A DNA stretch of 64,000 bases from Albirhodobacter sp048262715. GTDB lineage: Bacteria; Pseudomonadota; Alphaproteobacteria; Rhodobacterales; Rhodobacteraceae. Made by a program: the position numbers and the translations under genes. Where the stretch lies: assembly GCA_048262715.1 (NCBI GenBank), contig JBLXEV010000006.1, positions 1 to 64,000 on the forward strand, in the 5' to 3' direction. The notes below the pieces were generated by a model that saw only the letters and a list, made by a program, of their open reading frames with translations, had not been told where the DNA came from and ran no database searches. Positions 1 to 8,432 of this stretch are shown piece after piece (position 1 is the stretch's first letter; every line of letters starts with the position of its first letter).

Positions 1-222
1 CGCCGCGCGCATCCGTCCCTCGCCCTCCTCGTCGGCGCCGGCAAGCCGCGCCTCCCAAGCCTCCAACATATCGGTCCAGATCCGCGCGTGCTTCGCCTTC
101 GCCACTGTCTCGGAGTCAGTATGCAGCGAGAGCCATACATACTCACGCTCCTCAACAGGCTTAAACCGCCTGGGAACTCGTTTTCTGAGGTAAAGGGTCG
201 ATCCACGGCGCGTGAAGTTCAT
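1..222 (-). CDS. Tyrosine recombinase (phage/island integrase), N-terminal part, cut by window edge
   Basis: The minus-strand frame opens at an ATG at 220-222 and stays open to base 1, giving 74 residues; the C-terminal catalytic domain lies outside the window. The start MNFTRRGSTLYLRKRVPRRF, followed by a short strand and an alpha-helical stretch rich in Ala/Lys, looks like the small N-terminal domain (DUF6538 type) of alphaproteobacterial integrases. Such enzymes insert an element into the 3' end of a tRNA gene. The gene starts 131 bases from the 3' end of tRNA-Ser, which fits. The catalytic R-H-R-Y residues cannot be checked here. Family assignment is inference from the N-terminus and the context. 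Confidence 0.65.
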   Translation of the reverse strand, partial: MNFTRRGSTLYLRKRVPRRFKPVEEREYVWLSLHTDSETVAKAKHARIWTDMLEAWEARLAGADEEGEGRMRAA

Positions 223-353
223 GGGAAAACTCTAATCGAGATCAGCCATCAGCCTCAAGACATAAAGCGATGCAAATTGTGCAGCAAAATGTGAAGCAAA
301 AACAGCTAAAAGCCCATAAGCTATGGGAAACGCCAGTAAATTAAGGAGGTGAG

Positions 354-443
354 TGGCGGACAGGAAGGGATTCGAACCCTCGAGACGGTTCCCCGCCTAC
401 ACACTTTCCAGGCGTGCGCCTTCGACCACTCGGCCACCTGTCC
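354..443 (-). tRNA. tRNA-Ser(GGA)
   Basis: The 90-nt minus-strand gene has acceptor stem GGACAGG/CCTGTCC, an encoded CCA, a long variable arm typical of serine tRNA and the anticodon loop CTGGAAA (anticodon GGA). Its 3' end points at the integrase gene at 1-222, so it is the likely attachment target of that element. Confidence 0.97.
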
Positions 444-450
444 GTGGGCG

Positions 451-479
451 GGTTTATATTTGAGTGGCGGGGCTTGCAA
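451..479 (-). promoter_or_regulatory. Promoter of tRNA-Ser
   Basis: On the minus strand a TTGCAA box (474-479) is followed after 17 bases by TAAACC (451-456), just upstream of the tRNA 5' end. The same TTGC-box, 17-base spacing and TA-rich box precede the other tRNA genes here. Confidence 0.55.
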
Positions 480-588
480 GGGCTTGGTTGCGATTTTCTG
501 TGCAAAATGTTGGGAATTTTACGCGGGCGTCATGATCTGCCCCTGTGCGCGCAAAGGCGGAGGATCTGCGGGCCGAAAAGGCGCGGCT

Positions 589-1311
589 TTAGGCCAGATG
601 CAGGCTCATCCGGCGCGTATTGCGGCCTTTGTTTTCCAACTTCCCGAGGCGCACAGGGCCAATCTCGCGCGTATTGGCGACATGGGTGCCACCGCAGGGC
701 TGCAGATCAATCGGCGCATCCTCAGCGCCGATCTGAACCAGCCGCACAGGCCCTTTGCCCACGGGCGGGCGGGCATAGATCGTTTTCACTAGCTCGGGCT
801 GTGCGGCCAGATCCTCGGCGGTGATCCAACGCGTGCTGACCTCCAGCCCCAAGCCGATCAGACGGTTCAGCGCGGTTTCAATCGCCGCGATATCCTCTGG
901 CGGTGAGGGCAGATGAAAATCGAGTCGTCCCTTCACCTCGCCAATCTGCCCGCCGACGACGGGATAGGCCATGACGACGGAGAGCAGATGCAGCGCGGTA
1001 TGAACCCGCATCAGGCGGTGCCTGCGCTCCCAATTCAGGGTTTGGCTGATCACACTCCCTAAGGGTGGCAGCGGGCTTGGCTCCGCCGGCAGCAGGATCG
1101 GTGCCCCGCCCTCGCCCTTGATCGTCGTGGCAATCGCGATCTCGCCCCCTGCCCATGTCAGACGACCGGAATCGCCGGGTTGCCCGCCGCCCGTGGGATA
1201 GAAAATCGTGCGATCCAGAATCAGCCCGCCCTCGGCGGTGCGGCCCAAAACGCGCGCTTCAGCCGCCCGCGCATAGGGCTGCTCGATGAACAACGCCTGC
1301 GTGGTGATCAA
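589..1311 (-). CDS. AlaX-type alanyl-tRNA editing protein
   Basis: The 240-residue protein carries the zinc-binding signature of the editing domain shared with alanyl-tRNA synthetase: H104-x3-H108 (HTALH) and C206-GGT-H210, preceded by the FYPTGGGQPGDSG segment. Such stand-alone proteins hydrolyse Ser or Gly mischarged on tRNA-Ala in the cytoplasm. The start is a TTG (1309-1311) whose bases overlap the TGA stop of the channel gene, so translation is probably coupled. It is the last gene of the cysK-mscS-alaX run. The TTG start is chosen because of this overlap; no nearby ATG keeps the conserved N-terminus. Confidence 0.85.
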   Translation of the reverse strand: MITTQALFIEQPYARAAEARVLGRTAEGGLILDRTIFYPTGGGQPGDSGRLTWAGGEIAIATTIKGEGGAPILLPAEPSPLPPLGSVISQTLNWERRHRLMRVHTALHLLSVVMAYPVVGGQIGEVKGRLDFHLPSPPEDIAAIETALNRLIGLGLEVSTRWITAEDLAAQPELVKTIYARPPVGKGPVRLVQIGAEDAPIDLQPCGGTHVANTREIGPVRLGKLENKGRNTRRMSLHLA

Positions 1312-3851
1312 CTGTGTTGGCCCCCGTAGCCATCGCTTTCGCCGCCCGCACCATCGCCATCATCGCCATCGTCATCCGCGAACAGACGCTTGGCATCCTC
1401 TTTCGTGATCGGCGCGGTCTTGGCAGCCTCAACCGGCTTTTGCGCCTCCACGGCGGGCTTCGGTTCGGGTTTTGCATCGGCTTTGCGGCCCGTAAGCGCC
1501 TCCGGATTGCGCAGCCAAAGATCACGCTGCGCGAAGGGAATCTCGATGTTTTCCGCGGCAAACCGCTCCGCAATGGTGTGGTTCATATCGGAAATCACCT
1601 TGGGCCGGAACATCACATCCGCCAAGATCGCCCGGATCTCGAAATCCAGACTATCGGCCCCAAATCCGGTGAATAGCACGGTTGGCTCGGGGCTCATCAT
1701 CACCAGCGGGTGATCCTTGGCGATTTCCAGCAAGATATCGGAGACACGGCGGGTATTGGTGCCGTAAGCCACGCCAACGCGGATCTGCGCGCGCCCGGTG
1801 ATATTGCCGCGCGTCCAGTTGGTGACTTGGCCGGAGACGAAATCCGCGTTCGGCACGATCACCTCGGTGCGGTCTGCGGTCTCGATCCGCGTCGAGCGCA
1901 CGGAGATGGATTTCACCGTCCCCATTTGGCCGCCAACCTCGATCCAGTCGCCCTCCGAAATTGGGCGCTCGATCAACAGAATGATGCCGGAGACAAAGTT
2001 GGAGACGATGTTTTGCAGGCCAAAGCCGATGCCGACGGATAGCGCACCTGCCACGATGGCCAGAGAGCTAAGATCGATCCCCGCAGAGGAGATCGCGATC
2101 AGCGCGGCGAGGAAAATCCCGAGATAGCCGACACCCGAGATAATCGCGTTCTGGCCGCCCTTATCGAGACGCGTCTTTGGCAGAATGGTCGATTTCAGCG
2201 CCCCTTGCAGGCCACGCGTCGCCAGATAGCCCGCCGCGAAGATCACCGCGAAAGTGATGAGCACCGAAGGCGAGATCCGCACGCCGCCCACGGCAAAGCC
2301 GTTAACGATTGATGTCCAGATATCGGACAGATCCTCAACCCGAGCGCCCCAAATGAGCGCTAGAACGGGCAGCGAGGCGAGCAGCAGCGCAAACCCCGCC
2401 AGCACGGGCATAAGCCCCTCGCGGCGGCCTTCTTGCGTGCGGCTGAGCGAGACGTAGAATTCGGTTACGAACTCTTGCAACACGGCCACGGAGGCGAAAA
2501 CGCCAAAGGTCAAAAGGGCGGGCCAGATCAGGGCAGCGGCGGCGGACACGTAACCAATCACCCCGAGCACGGGTGTCACAACCGCGATGAGGATCGCGGC
2601 GTTGCCGATGGTGCGCAGCAAGCCATGCTGGAAGATCGCATCGGCATCTTCGGTGCGTTTGAGAACCACCTGACGGCGCAGCAATTGCCCCATGCGGAAC
2701 AACACCAATGCGGCAAAGATCTGCAGCGGCACCTCAAGCACGGACATCGCCGCATCGGCACGCAAAGCGACCTCAGCCGCTTTATCGGCGGCCACATTAC
2801 CCGACCCGCCCAGGAAATCTTGCGCGCGGGGCAGAATCCAGATCGTCAGAACCTGCTGCGCGCCAAGCGCGATGCCCATCATCAACGCATGGAACCGCCC
2901 TTCCGCGCGGCCTTCCTCGGCCAGATTGAGCGCGCTCTCCACGCCTTCGCGGGTCGGGAAGATCCGCCCGCCGAGCCACCACGACAGCAAAATCGTGAAA
3001 AGAATATAGGGGAACAGCTCGAAAAGCTGCATCATGATCGGCCCGAAGAGCGCGGTTTGCCCCAGCGCAGCCGCCAACATCGCCGCCCCGACCACAGGCA
3101 CAAAAACCTGCCCCAGCGAGATCAGCCCCGAGATCAGATTGCGCCCGCGCATCGCGGTTTTATCGAGCAGCCACAGCGTCAGCCAGCCCATCCAACGCCG
3201 CCCACGCGCCAGCAAGATGCCCGAGACGACGACGAGGAACACGATCAACGGCGCGTTATTGCGCAGCGTGTCGTAATTCATCGGCTGGGTGAACCGCCAG
3301 ATCGTCTCGTCATAGATCCACGCGCCCATCCAGCGGAACATCACAACTGGTGCGGACCAGTTCACCGGATTGGCGATTGAGGGCGAGAGCCGCAGCAGTT
3401 TATCGGCCTGACGCTCGCGCACCAACTTATCGATGTTGCGGATCACCCCATCGGCGCGGCTCTCGGCCTCGCTCGCGGTGATCGCGGGCGCTTGCAGCTT
3501 TGCCAGCGCCTCGTTCAACTCAGAGCGCCGCTTGGCAATCGTCGGATCTTCGGTCTCGCCCTCGGCGGGCGCGGCCCCAAGGGCGGCGATTTGGGATTTC
3601 ACCGTCTCGATCTGATCGGCGTTCAGATCCTGCCCCTGCATGAAGGTGTTGCGCCATTTGACGGCCTCGGCGCGGAGGGTCGAGAGCTTGCTATCGGCAA
3701 TCGAGCTATCCGCCACGGCGGCCTCGGAGGTCTTGGCGAAGGCCTCCCAAGCTTTGTAATCAATTGCCGTATCCTGCGCGAGAAGCGGCTGCGCCAGAAG
3801 CGCAAGCCCGAGCAAAAGCGCCGCGCACCAAACCCGCAGGAGCTGGATCAT
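1308..3851 (-). CDS. MscS-family mechanosensitive channel with DUF3772 N-terminal domain
   Basis: The 847-residue inner-membrane protein has a signal-like start, a periplasmic Ala/Glu-rich coiled region (about 25-165, DUF3772-like), about eleven membrane segments and a C-terminal MscS core (about 580-770). The core shows the pore helix GALSVGIGFGLQNIVSNFVS and the beta-domain segment with ERPISEGDWIEV. It should release solutes on osmotic downshock. The tail (about 785-847) is Lys/Glu/Ala- then Asp/Gly-rich and probably disordered. The ATG overlaps the cysK stop in ATGA, and the stop overlaps the alaX start. The length is typical of the large multi-TM MscS paralogues rather than E. coli MscS (286 residues). 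Confidence 0.9.
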   Translation of the reverse strand: MIQLLRVWCAALLLGLALLAQPLLAQDTAIDYKAWEAFAKTSEAAVADSSIADSKLSTLRAEAVKWRNTFMQGQDLNADQIETVKSQIAALGAAPAEGETEDPTIAKRRSELNEALAKLQAPAITASEAESRADGVIRNIDKLVRERQADKLLRLSPSIANPVNWSAPVVMFRWMGAWIYDETIWRFTQPMNYDTLRNNAPLIVFLVVVSGILLARGRRWMGWLTLWLLDKTAMRGRNLISGLISLGQVFVPVVGAAMLAAALGQTALFGPIMMQLFELFPYILFTILLSWWLGGRIFPTREGVESALNLAEEGRAEGRFHALMMGIALGAQQVLTIWILPRAQDFLGGSGNVAADKAAEVALRADAAMSVLEVPLQIFAALVLFRMGQLLRRQVVLKRTEDADAIFQHGLLRTIGNAAILIAVVTPVLGVIGYVSAAAALIWPALLTFGVFASVAVLQEFVTEFYVSLSRTQEGRREGLMPVLAGFALLLASLPVLALIWGARVEDLSDIWTSIVNGFAVGGVRISPSVLITFAVIFAAGYLATRGLQGALKSTILPKTRLDKGGQNAIISGVGYLGIFLAALIAISSAGIDLSSLAIVAGALSVGIGFGLQNIVSNFVSGIILLIERPISEGDWIEVGGQMGTVKSISVRSTRIETADRTEVIVPNADFVSGQVTNWTRGNITGRAQIRVGVAYGTNTRRVSDILLEIAKDHPLVMMSPEPTVLFTGFGADSLDFEIRAILADVMFRPKVISDMNHTIAERFAAENIEIPFAQRDLWLRNPEALTGRKADAKPEPKPAVEAQKPVEAAKTAPITKEDAKRLFADDDGDDGDGAGGESDGYGGQHS

Positions 3852-4879
3852 CCCTCAAACACCTCTGGCAGAACGCGGCCCGCCTCATCGAGCCAATGCG
3901 GCACCGGCAGGCCCTTTTCGTGCAGGAATTCAGGGTTGAAGAGTTTGGATTGGTAGCGCGTGCCGTAATCGCACAGGATCGTGACGATCCGATGCCCCGG
4001 CCCCATCTCTTTCGCCATGCGGATCGCGCCCGCGATGTTGATCCCAGAAGAGCCACCGAGGCAGAGCCCCTCCTCGTCCAAGAGATCAAACACAATCGGC
4101 AGCGCTTCCGCATCGGGGATGCAATAGCTCATATCCGGCGTGAAGCCCTCAAGATTAGCGGTGATCCGCCCTTGGCCGATGCCCTCGGTGATCGAGCTGC
4201 CCTCGGATTTCAGAACGCCCTCGGTATAGAACGAATGCAGCGCCGCGCCTTCAGGATCCGCAATGCCGATCTTCACGCCCTTGGGCTGCAACGCCATGCC
4301 GACGCCCGCCAATGTCCCGCCCGAGCCGACGGCGCAGATGAAGCCATCGACTTTGCCATCGGTCTGATCCCAGATCTCGGGGCCGGTCGTCTCGATATGC
4401 GCCTGACGGTTGGCGGTATTGTCGAACTGGTTCGCCCAGATCGCGCCATTGGGTTCGGTTTTCGCGAGCTGCTCGGCCAGACGGCCGGAATAGCGCACGT
4501 AATTGTTCGGGTTGGAATAGGGCGCGGCGGGCACTTGCACCAACTCGGCCCCTGCCAGCCGCAGCATATCTTTCTTCTCTTGGCTTTGGGTCTCGGGGAT
4601 CACAATCACCGTCCGGAATCCCATTGAGGCCCCGACCAGCGCAAGGCCAATCCCAGTGTTGCCCGCCGTGCCCTCAACGATCGTGCCGCCCGGCTTCAAC
4701 AGGCCCTTGGCCACCGCATCCTTGATGATGTAGAGCGCCGCGCGGTCTTTCACCGACTGGCCCGGATTCATGAACTCCGCCTTGCCGAGAATCTCGCATC
4801 CGGTCAGCTCGGAGGCCTTTTTCAGCCGGATCAAAGGCGTATTCCCGACCGTATTGGCCAAATCGCTGCAAATGCGCAT
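3848..4879 (-). CDS. cysK: Cysteine synthase A (O-acetylserine sulfhydrylase)
   Basis: The enzyme makes L-cysteine from O-acetylserine and sulfide with PLP. The 343-residue protein shows VGNTPLIRL near the start, the PLP lysine in NPGQSVKDR, the phosphate-binding loop GTAGNTGIG and GGSSGINIAGA near the C-terminus. The start at 4879 is preferred over an upstream in-frame one because AGGAGAG lies just upstream on the minus strand and the conserved motif begins at once. It overlaps the mscS start by ATGA. Its place after trgAB matches the trgAB-cysK tellurite-resistance locus known from Rhodobacter sphaeroides; cysteine supply is thought to matter there for thiol-based tellurite handling. Confidence 0.93.
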   Translation of the reverse strand: MRICSDLANTVGNTPLIRLKKASELTGCEILGKAEFMNPGQSVKDRAALYIIKDAVAKGLLKPGGTIVEGTAGNTGIGLALVGASMGFRTVIVIPETQSQEKKDMLRLAGAELVQVPAAPYSNPNNYVRYSGRLAEQLAKTEPNGAIWANQFDNTANRQAHIETTGPEIWDQTDGKVDGFICAVGSGGTLAGVGMALQPKGVKIGIADPEGAALHSFYTEGVLKSEGSSITEGIGQGRITANLEGFTPDMSYCIPDAEALPIVFDLLDEEGLCLGGSSGINIAGAIRMAKEMGPGHRIVTILCDYGTRYQSKLFNPEFLHEKGLPVPHWLDEAGRVLPEVFEG

Positions 4880-5012
4880 GATGCTCTCCTCAATGTCGTG
4901 CCAAAACCGTGTCTGGCAAGCGTGTTGCCTCAAGACTTAGGGCCATCCGCGTCCGGCCTCAACCCCTCTCGCATCACGGCTTCGCGGGAAAGGACCAGTG
5001 TTCGCAAGGACT

Positions 5013-6143
5013 TCACTTCGCCCTGATTTTATCCCGCTCGCGCGCCAGCCAATAGGCCAAAACCACCAAGGGGCCGTTGTTGATCTCACCGCTGTCAATC
5101 AGCGCCATCAACTGCGGGAAGGGGATGATATGGGCGCGGATATCCTCGCCCTCCTCCTCCAACCCGCCGCCGCCCGTTGGTCGCTGGGAAAGATCGCACA
5201 GGCCGACGTAATTATAGAGAAACTCCGCCTTCGCGCCGGGGGATGGGTAGTAGCTCGGGCCTTGCAACAGCGCGTGGAACGCCACGCCCGCCTCTTCCTC
5301 GCCCTCGCGCCGCCCTGCCTCTTCGGGCGTCTCGCCCGCATCAATCCGCCCTGCCACCCCTTCAAGCGACCAAGGGTTGCGATCCCCGCGCGCCAAGAGG
5401 CCGGTGCGGAATTGCTCGACCAAGAGCACCGTATCTTGCGCCGGATCATAGGGCAGGATGACCACCGCATCGCCCGACACAAAAGCCGCCCGCGAGAGAG
5501 GATCACTCACCCCGCCGTTGAATTTCCGGTGCGACAGAACATAGTCCTCAACCGCGAAAAACTTTGCGTATCCAAGGCTTATAGAATGAACTTCAACATC
5601 TGCATGAACTGCCTGACGGCGCAGCGTCGCGGGCGCAGGCATTGCGTGCGCGCGCAAGGTGGACGCAGCGCGCACCAGAACCATTGGCCAGCGCGCGAGC
5701 GCCGCGTCTTGATCGAGATCGCCAAGCCCCGCCATATGCCGCGCCGCCGCCTCCAGCATCAAATCCCCATGCGCGCGCCATGCCGGATCGAACACCCAAG
5801 CCTGATCGCTGTCGGACACGGGCAGGCCGCTGCCCGTCAGCACACGGATTGCCGCGCCCTCTCGCGCCACCTCTTCGCCTTGCCCCGCGAAATAGCTGAG
5901 CCGAGCGAAGGCCCCTTGCGTGAGACCCGTCAGCCGCAGCGCGGGCGTTGTGGCCCCCGCCTCGGCCCGCAGCGAAAGGGTGAGGTCGCCGCGCAGCGTG
6001 TAGCCCTGCAAGGTCATTGCCTCGCCCTGTGCCGCCGCGCCTCCTGCCGCCGCGGCACTTGCTGTCTCGCCCAAAACAGCCGCGCGCAACTCTGGCGCCA
6101 GCAACCAGCCGCTGACGATCACCTCCCCTTGCAGCACGCTCAT
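5013..6143 (-). CDS. trgB: TrgB-like protein: N-terminal GGCT-like half plus C-terminal NUDIX hydrolase
   Basis: The 376-residue protein has two parts. Residues about 1-150 resemble a gamma-glutamylcyclotransferase/cytosolic fold domain of the trgB family. Residues about 185-376 form a NUDIX hydrolase of ADP-ribose pyrophosphatase type with the NUDIX box at 265-287: G-x5-E-x7-RE-xx-EE-x-GV, as in GRIDAGETPEEAGRREGEEE. The ATG at 6141-6143 overlaps the trgA TGA, so it is preferred over the TTG seven codons upstream. The name follows the tellurite-resistance locus of R. sphaeroides; the substrate is not proven by sequence. The Gly at the usual hydrophobic position of the box is a small deviation. 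Confidence 0.82.
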   Translation of the reverse strand: MSVLQGEVIVSGWLLAPELRAAVLGETASAAAAGGAAAQGEAMTLQGYTLRGDLTLSLRAEAGATTPALRLTGLTQGAFARLSYFAGQGEEVAREGAAIRVLTGSGLPVSDSDQAWVFDPAWRAHGDLMLEAAARHMAGLGDLDQDAALARWPMVLVRAASTLRAHAMPAPATLRRQAVHADVEVHSISLGYAKFFAVEDYVLSHRKFNGGVSDPLSRAAFVSGDAVVILPYDPAQDTVLLVEQFRTGLLARGDRNPWSLEGVAGRIDAGETPEEAGRREGEEEAGVAFHALLQGPSYYPSPGAKAEFLYNYVGLCDLSQRPTGGGGLEEEGEDIRAHIIPFPQLMALIDSGEINNGPLVVLAYWLARERDKIRAK

Positions 6144-6595
6144 TGCCACTTCCCGCCCGCCCAAGAGGCCACCGCGCCGATCAACGCCGCGCCTATCGCC
6201 AAGCCACCGAGCAGCATCGGATCAGCAAGCATCTGGCCGATCTTGATCGCCTGCCCGAAAATATCCGTCACCGCTTCCATCGGCCCGTCATAGCGATGCC
6301 GCACCGCAAGCCGCAGCATTTGCACAATTCCGATCGACAGCAGGAACAGGAGCGCGAAGAACACCGCCCCTTTCAAGCCGCTCGAGAGACCGCCCCGATC
6401 CCGCCGCGTGGTATCCGGCCCGATCACCATCCACCCCACCAGCGCCCCGATGCCCGCGCCCAGAGGCGGCAGATAGCCCATACGGGAAAGCTCTTTGAGA
6501 AGGCTCACCGCCTCGATCCCGACCCAATAGCCCAGAGCCGCCAGCCCAGCACAGGCCACGAGTTTTCCGGCGGTGGGCATGGAGGCTTTTGACAT
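6140..6595 (-). CDS. trgA: TrgA-like integral membrane protein
   Basis: The 151-residue protein has four hydrophobic segments (about 10-30, 45-60, 75-95 and 122-145) and conserved GPDTTRRDRGG in the middle loop. This size and its coupling to trgB and cysK match TrgA of the R. sphaeroides tellurite-resistance locus. The biochemical role is not known. The start at 6595 has AAGGAA eight bases upstream on the minus strand; the open frame extends further up but without membrane-protein character. The gap to phrA (177 bases) allows an own promoter, but none is clear. Confidence 0.78.
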   Translation of the reverse strand: MSKASMPTAGKLVACAGLAALGYWVGIEAVSLLKELSRMGYLPPLGAGIGALVGWMVIGPDTTRRDRGGLSSGLKGAVFFALLFLLSIGIVQMLRLAVRHRYDGPMEAVTDIFGQAIKIGQMLADPMLLGGLAIGAALIGAVASWAGGKWQ

Positions 6596-6772
6596 CGGGC
6601 GTTCCTTCAGGGGAGCAAGCGCAGGGATGCGCAGAAGAGATTGCATTGGCAGCGCCCGCGATGGGGTCGTTTCGCCGCGCAGTCTCTCCGCTCGCGCGCG
6701 TGTTATCAAGGGGGCACGCAGCCGCGCGCGAAGCCGAGCCTCGCGCCCCTTCACGTCGCGGCCGCGCGCTGA

Positions 6773-8233
6773 CTACGCCTTACCCTCTTTCATTGCCTCC
6801 AACGCTTGAAGCGCCCGCGCGCGGCCCTGATCCAAGGCGATCAACGGCGCGGGGTAGCGCATCTCCTTGGAGAGGCCCCAAGCCTTGGGAACCGCGTCGA
6901 AATAGGCCAGCGCATCGCCGTGCGGGTGCCGCTTGCCCTCGGCGATGAAACGGTCGCGATAGGCGGAGGATTGATCGAATTTCTCGGCCTGACCCGCGGG
7001 ATTGAAGATCCGGAAATACGGCGAGGCATCCGGCCCACAGCCCGCAACCCATTGCCAGCCCATCGCATTCGCCGCCGGATCCCAATCGGTGAGACACTCC
7101 TCGAACCATGCGCGCCCGATCCGCCAATCGGTCAGAAGATGTTTGGTGAGATAGGAGGCCGCGATCATCCGCGCGCGGTTGTGCATTGTGCCGGTCACAT
7201 ACATCTCGCGCATCGCGGCATCGACAAACGGCTCACCGGTGCGGCCCTGACGCCATGCCTCGGCCTCTTTGCTCTCGCCGCGCCACGCGAAACCCTCCCA
7301 ATCAGGCTTCCAGCATTTGGTCGCAAGATCGGGGTAATGGTAGAGCAGATGCCACGCGAATTCGCGCCAGACCAGTTCCTTGACGAAATGTTCCGCCCCC
7401 TCCGAGCCGGATCCCTCAAACCCTGCGCGCTCAATCGCCGCCCAGCCCGCGTGCCAGATCTCGCGCGGGGAGATCTCGCCGTAAGTGAGGTTTTCCGACA
7501 GGCCGGAGGTTGCGGGCGTGGCGGGGAAATCGCGATCTGCCTTATAGGCTGCGGCGCGCTCCTCAAGGAAGGTGCCAAGCCGCGCGCGGGCCGCTTCCTC
7601 GCCCACCTGCACGAAGCGCGCGACGACCTGTGCACCGCGCCGCATCGCCTTGCCCATCTGCCAGCTCTCGAGATCTTCGCTCTCGGGCCAATGCGCAGGC
7701 GCGGGCCATGTTTTTGGCGCTGGCACACAAGGCGCGACATCGCGCCCGCGCACCGCTTTCCAATAGGGTGTATAGACGCGGTAGGGGCCGCCCTGCCCCG
7801 TCTCGACCTCCCAGGGCTCGAAAATCAGATGGCCTCGGAAGCTCTTCGCCTCCACGCCCTGCGCGGTGAGATCCGCCTTGATGGGTTTGTCCCGGGCAAT
7901 CGACTCCGCATCATAGGCGCGCGACCAATAGACCGCACTCGCCCCCGTTTCCGTCACCAGCTTCGCGATCTGCTCGCCCGCCGCCCCGCGCCGCAAGATC
8001 AGCCGTCCGCCAATCGCCTCAATCGCGCGGGCGAAGGCTGCAACCCCCAGCCCCAGCCGCCAGCGCGCCGCCGCGCCCAAAGTCTCGACCGTCTCATCAT
8101 GGAGGAACACGCCAATCACCGGACGCCCCAAAGCACAGGCTGCCGCCAGCGCCGGATGATCGCCCAAGCGCAGATCGCGGCGGAACCACACGAGGACAGG
8201 CCCTGCGCTCGCGCGCGTTTTGTCTTGCTCCAT
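6773..8233 (-). CDS. phrA: Deoxyribodipyrimidine photolyase (class I CPD photolyase)
   Basis: The enzyme uses blue light and FADH- to split cyclobutane pyrimidine dimers in DNA. The 486 residues hold the N-terminal antenna domain (about 10-140, beginning VLVWFRRDLRLGDHPAL) and the FAD-binding helical domain (about 200-475). The latter contains GEPFVDAAMREMYVTGTMHN and WQWVAGCGPDASPYFRIFNP, hallmarks of class I photolyases. GAGGGG precedes the ATG. A photolyase beside trgAB is also known in Rhodobacter. Cryptochrome function is less likely because the whole photolyase core is kept and there is no C-terminal extension. Confidence 0.93.
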   Translation of the reverse strand: MEQDKTRASAGPVLVWFRRDLRLGDHPALAAACALGRPVIGVFLHDETVETLGAAARWRLGLGVAAFARAIEAIGGRLILRRGAAGEQIAKLVTETGASAVYWSRAYDAESIARDKPIKADLTAQGVEAKSFRGHLIFEPWEVETGQGGPYRVYTPYWKAVRGRDVAPCVPAPKTWPAPAHWPESEDLESWQMGKAMRRGAQVVARFVQVGEEAARARLGTFLEERAAAYKADRDFPATPATSGLSENLTYGEISPREIWHAGWAAIERAGFEGSGSEGAEHFVKELVWREFAWHLLYHYPDLATKCWKPDWEGFAWRGESKEAEAWRQGRTGEPFVDAAMREMYVTGTMHNRARMIAASYLTKHLLTDWRIGRAWFEECLTDWDPAANAMGWQWVAGCGPDASPYFRIFNPAGQAEKFDQSSAYRDRFIAEGKRHPHGDALAYFDAVPKAWGLSKEMRYPAPLIALDQGRARALQALEAMKEGKA

Positions 8234-8432
8234 AGCCGCCCCTCACACCGATATATGTTCTGCCCCGATCTAGGGCATCCGCGCCTCTTGACCAGCGGGA
8301 ATCATCTGCTGCCCTCGCGACATGTCCCCGATCCTAAAATTCCTCTTGCCCGAGAAAAACCCCGCGTCTAGCCTCTTGGAAACATTCGCACTCTTCGCCG
8401 CTCGCAACACCTCTCTCAGATAAAGGTTTTTC

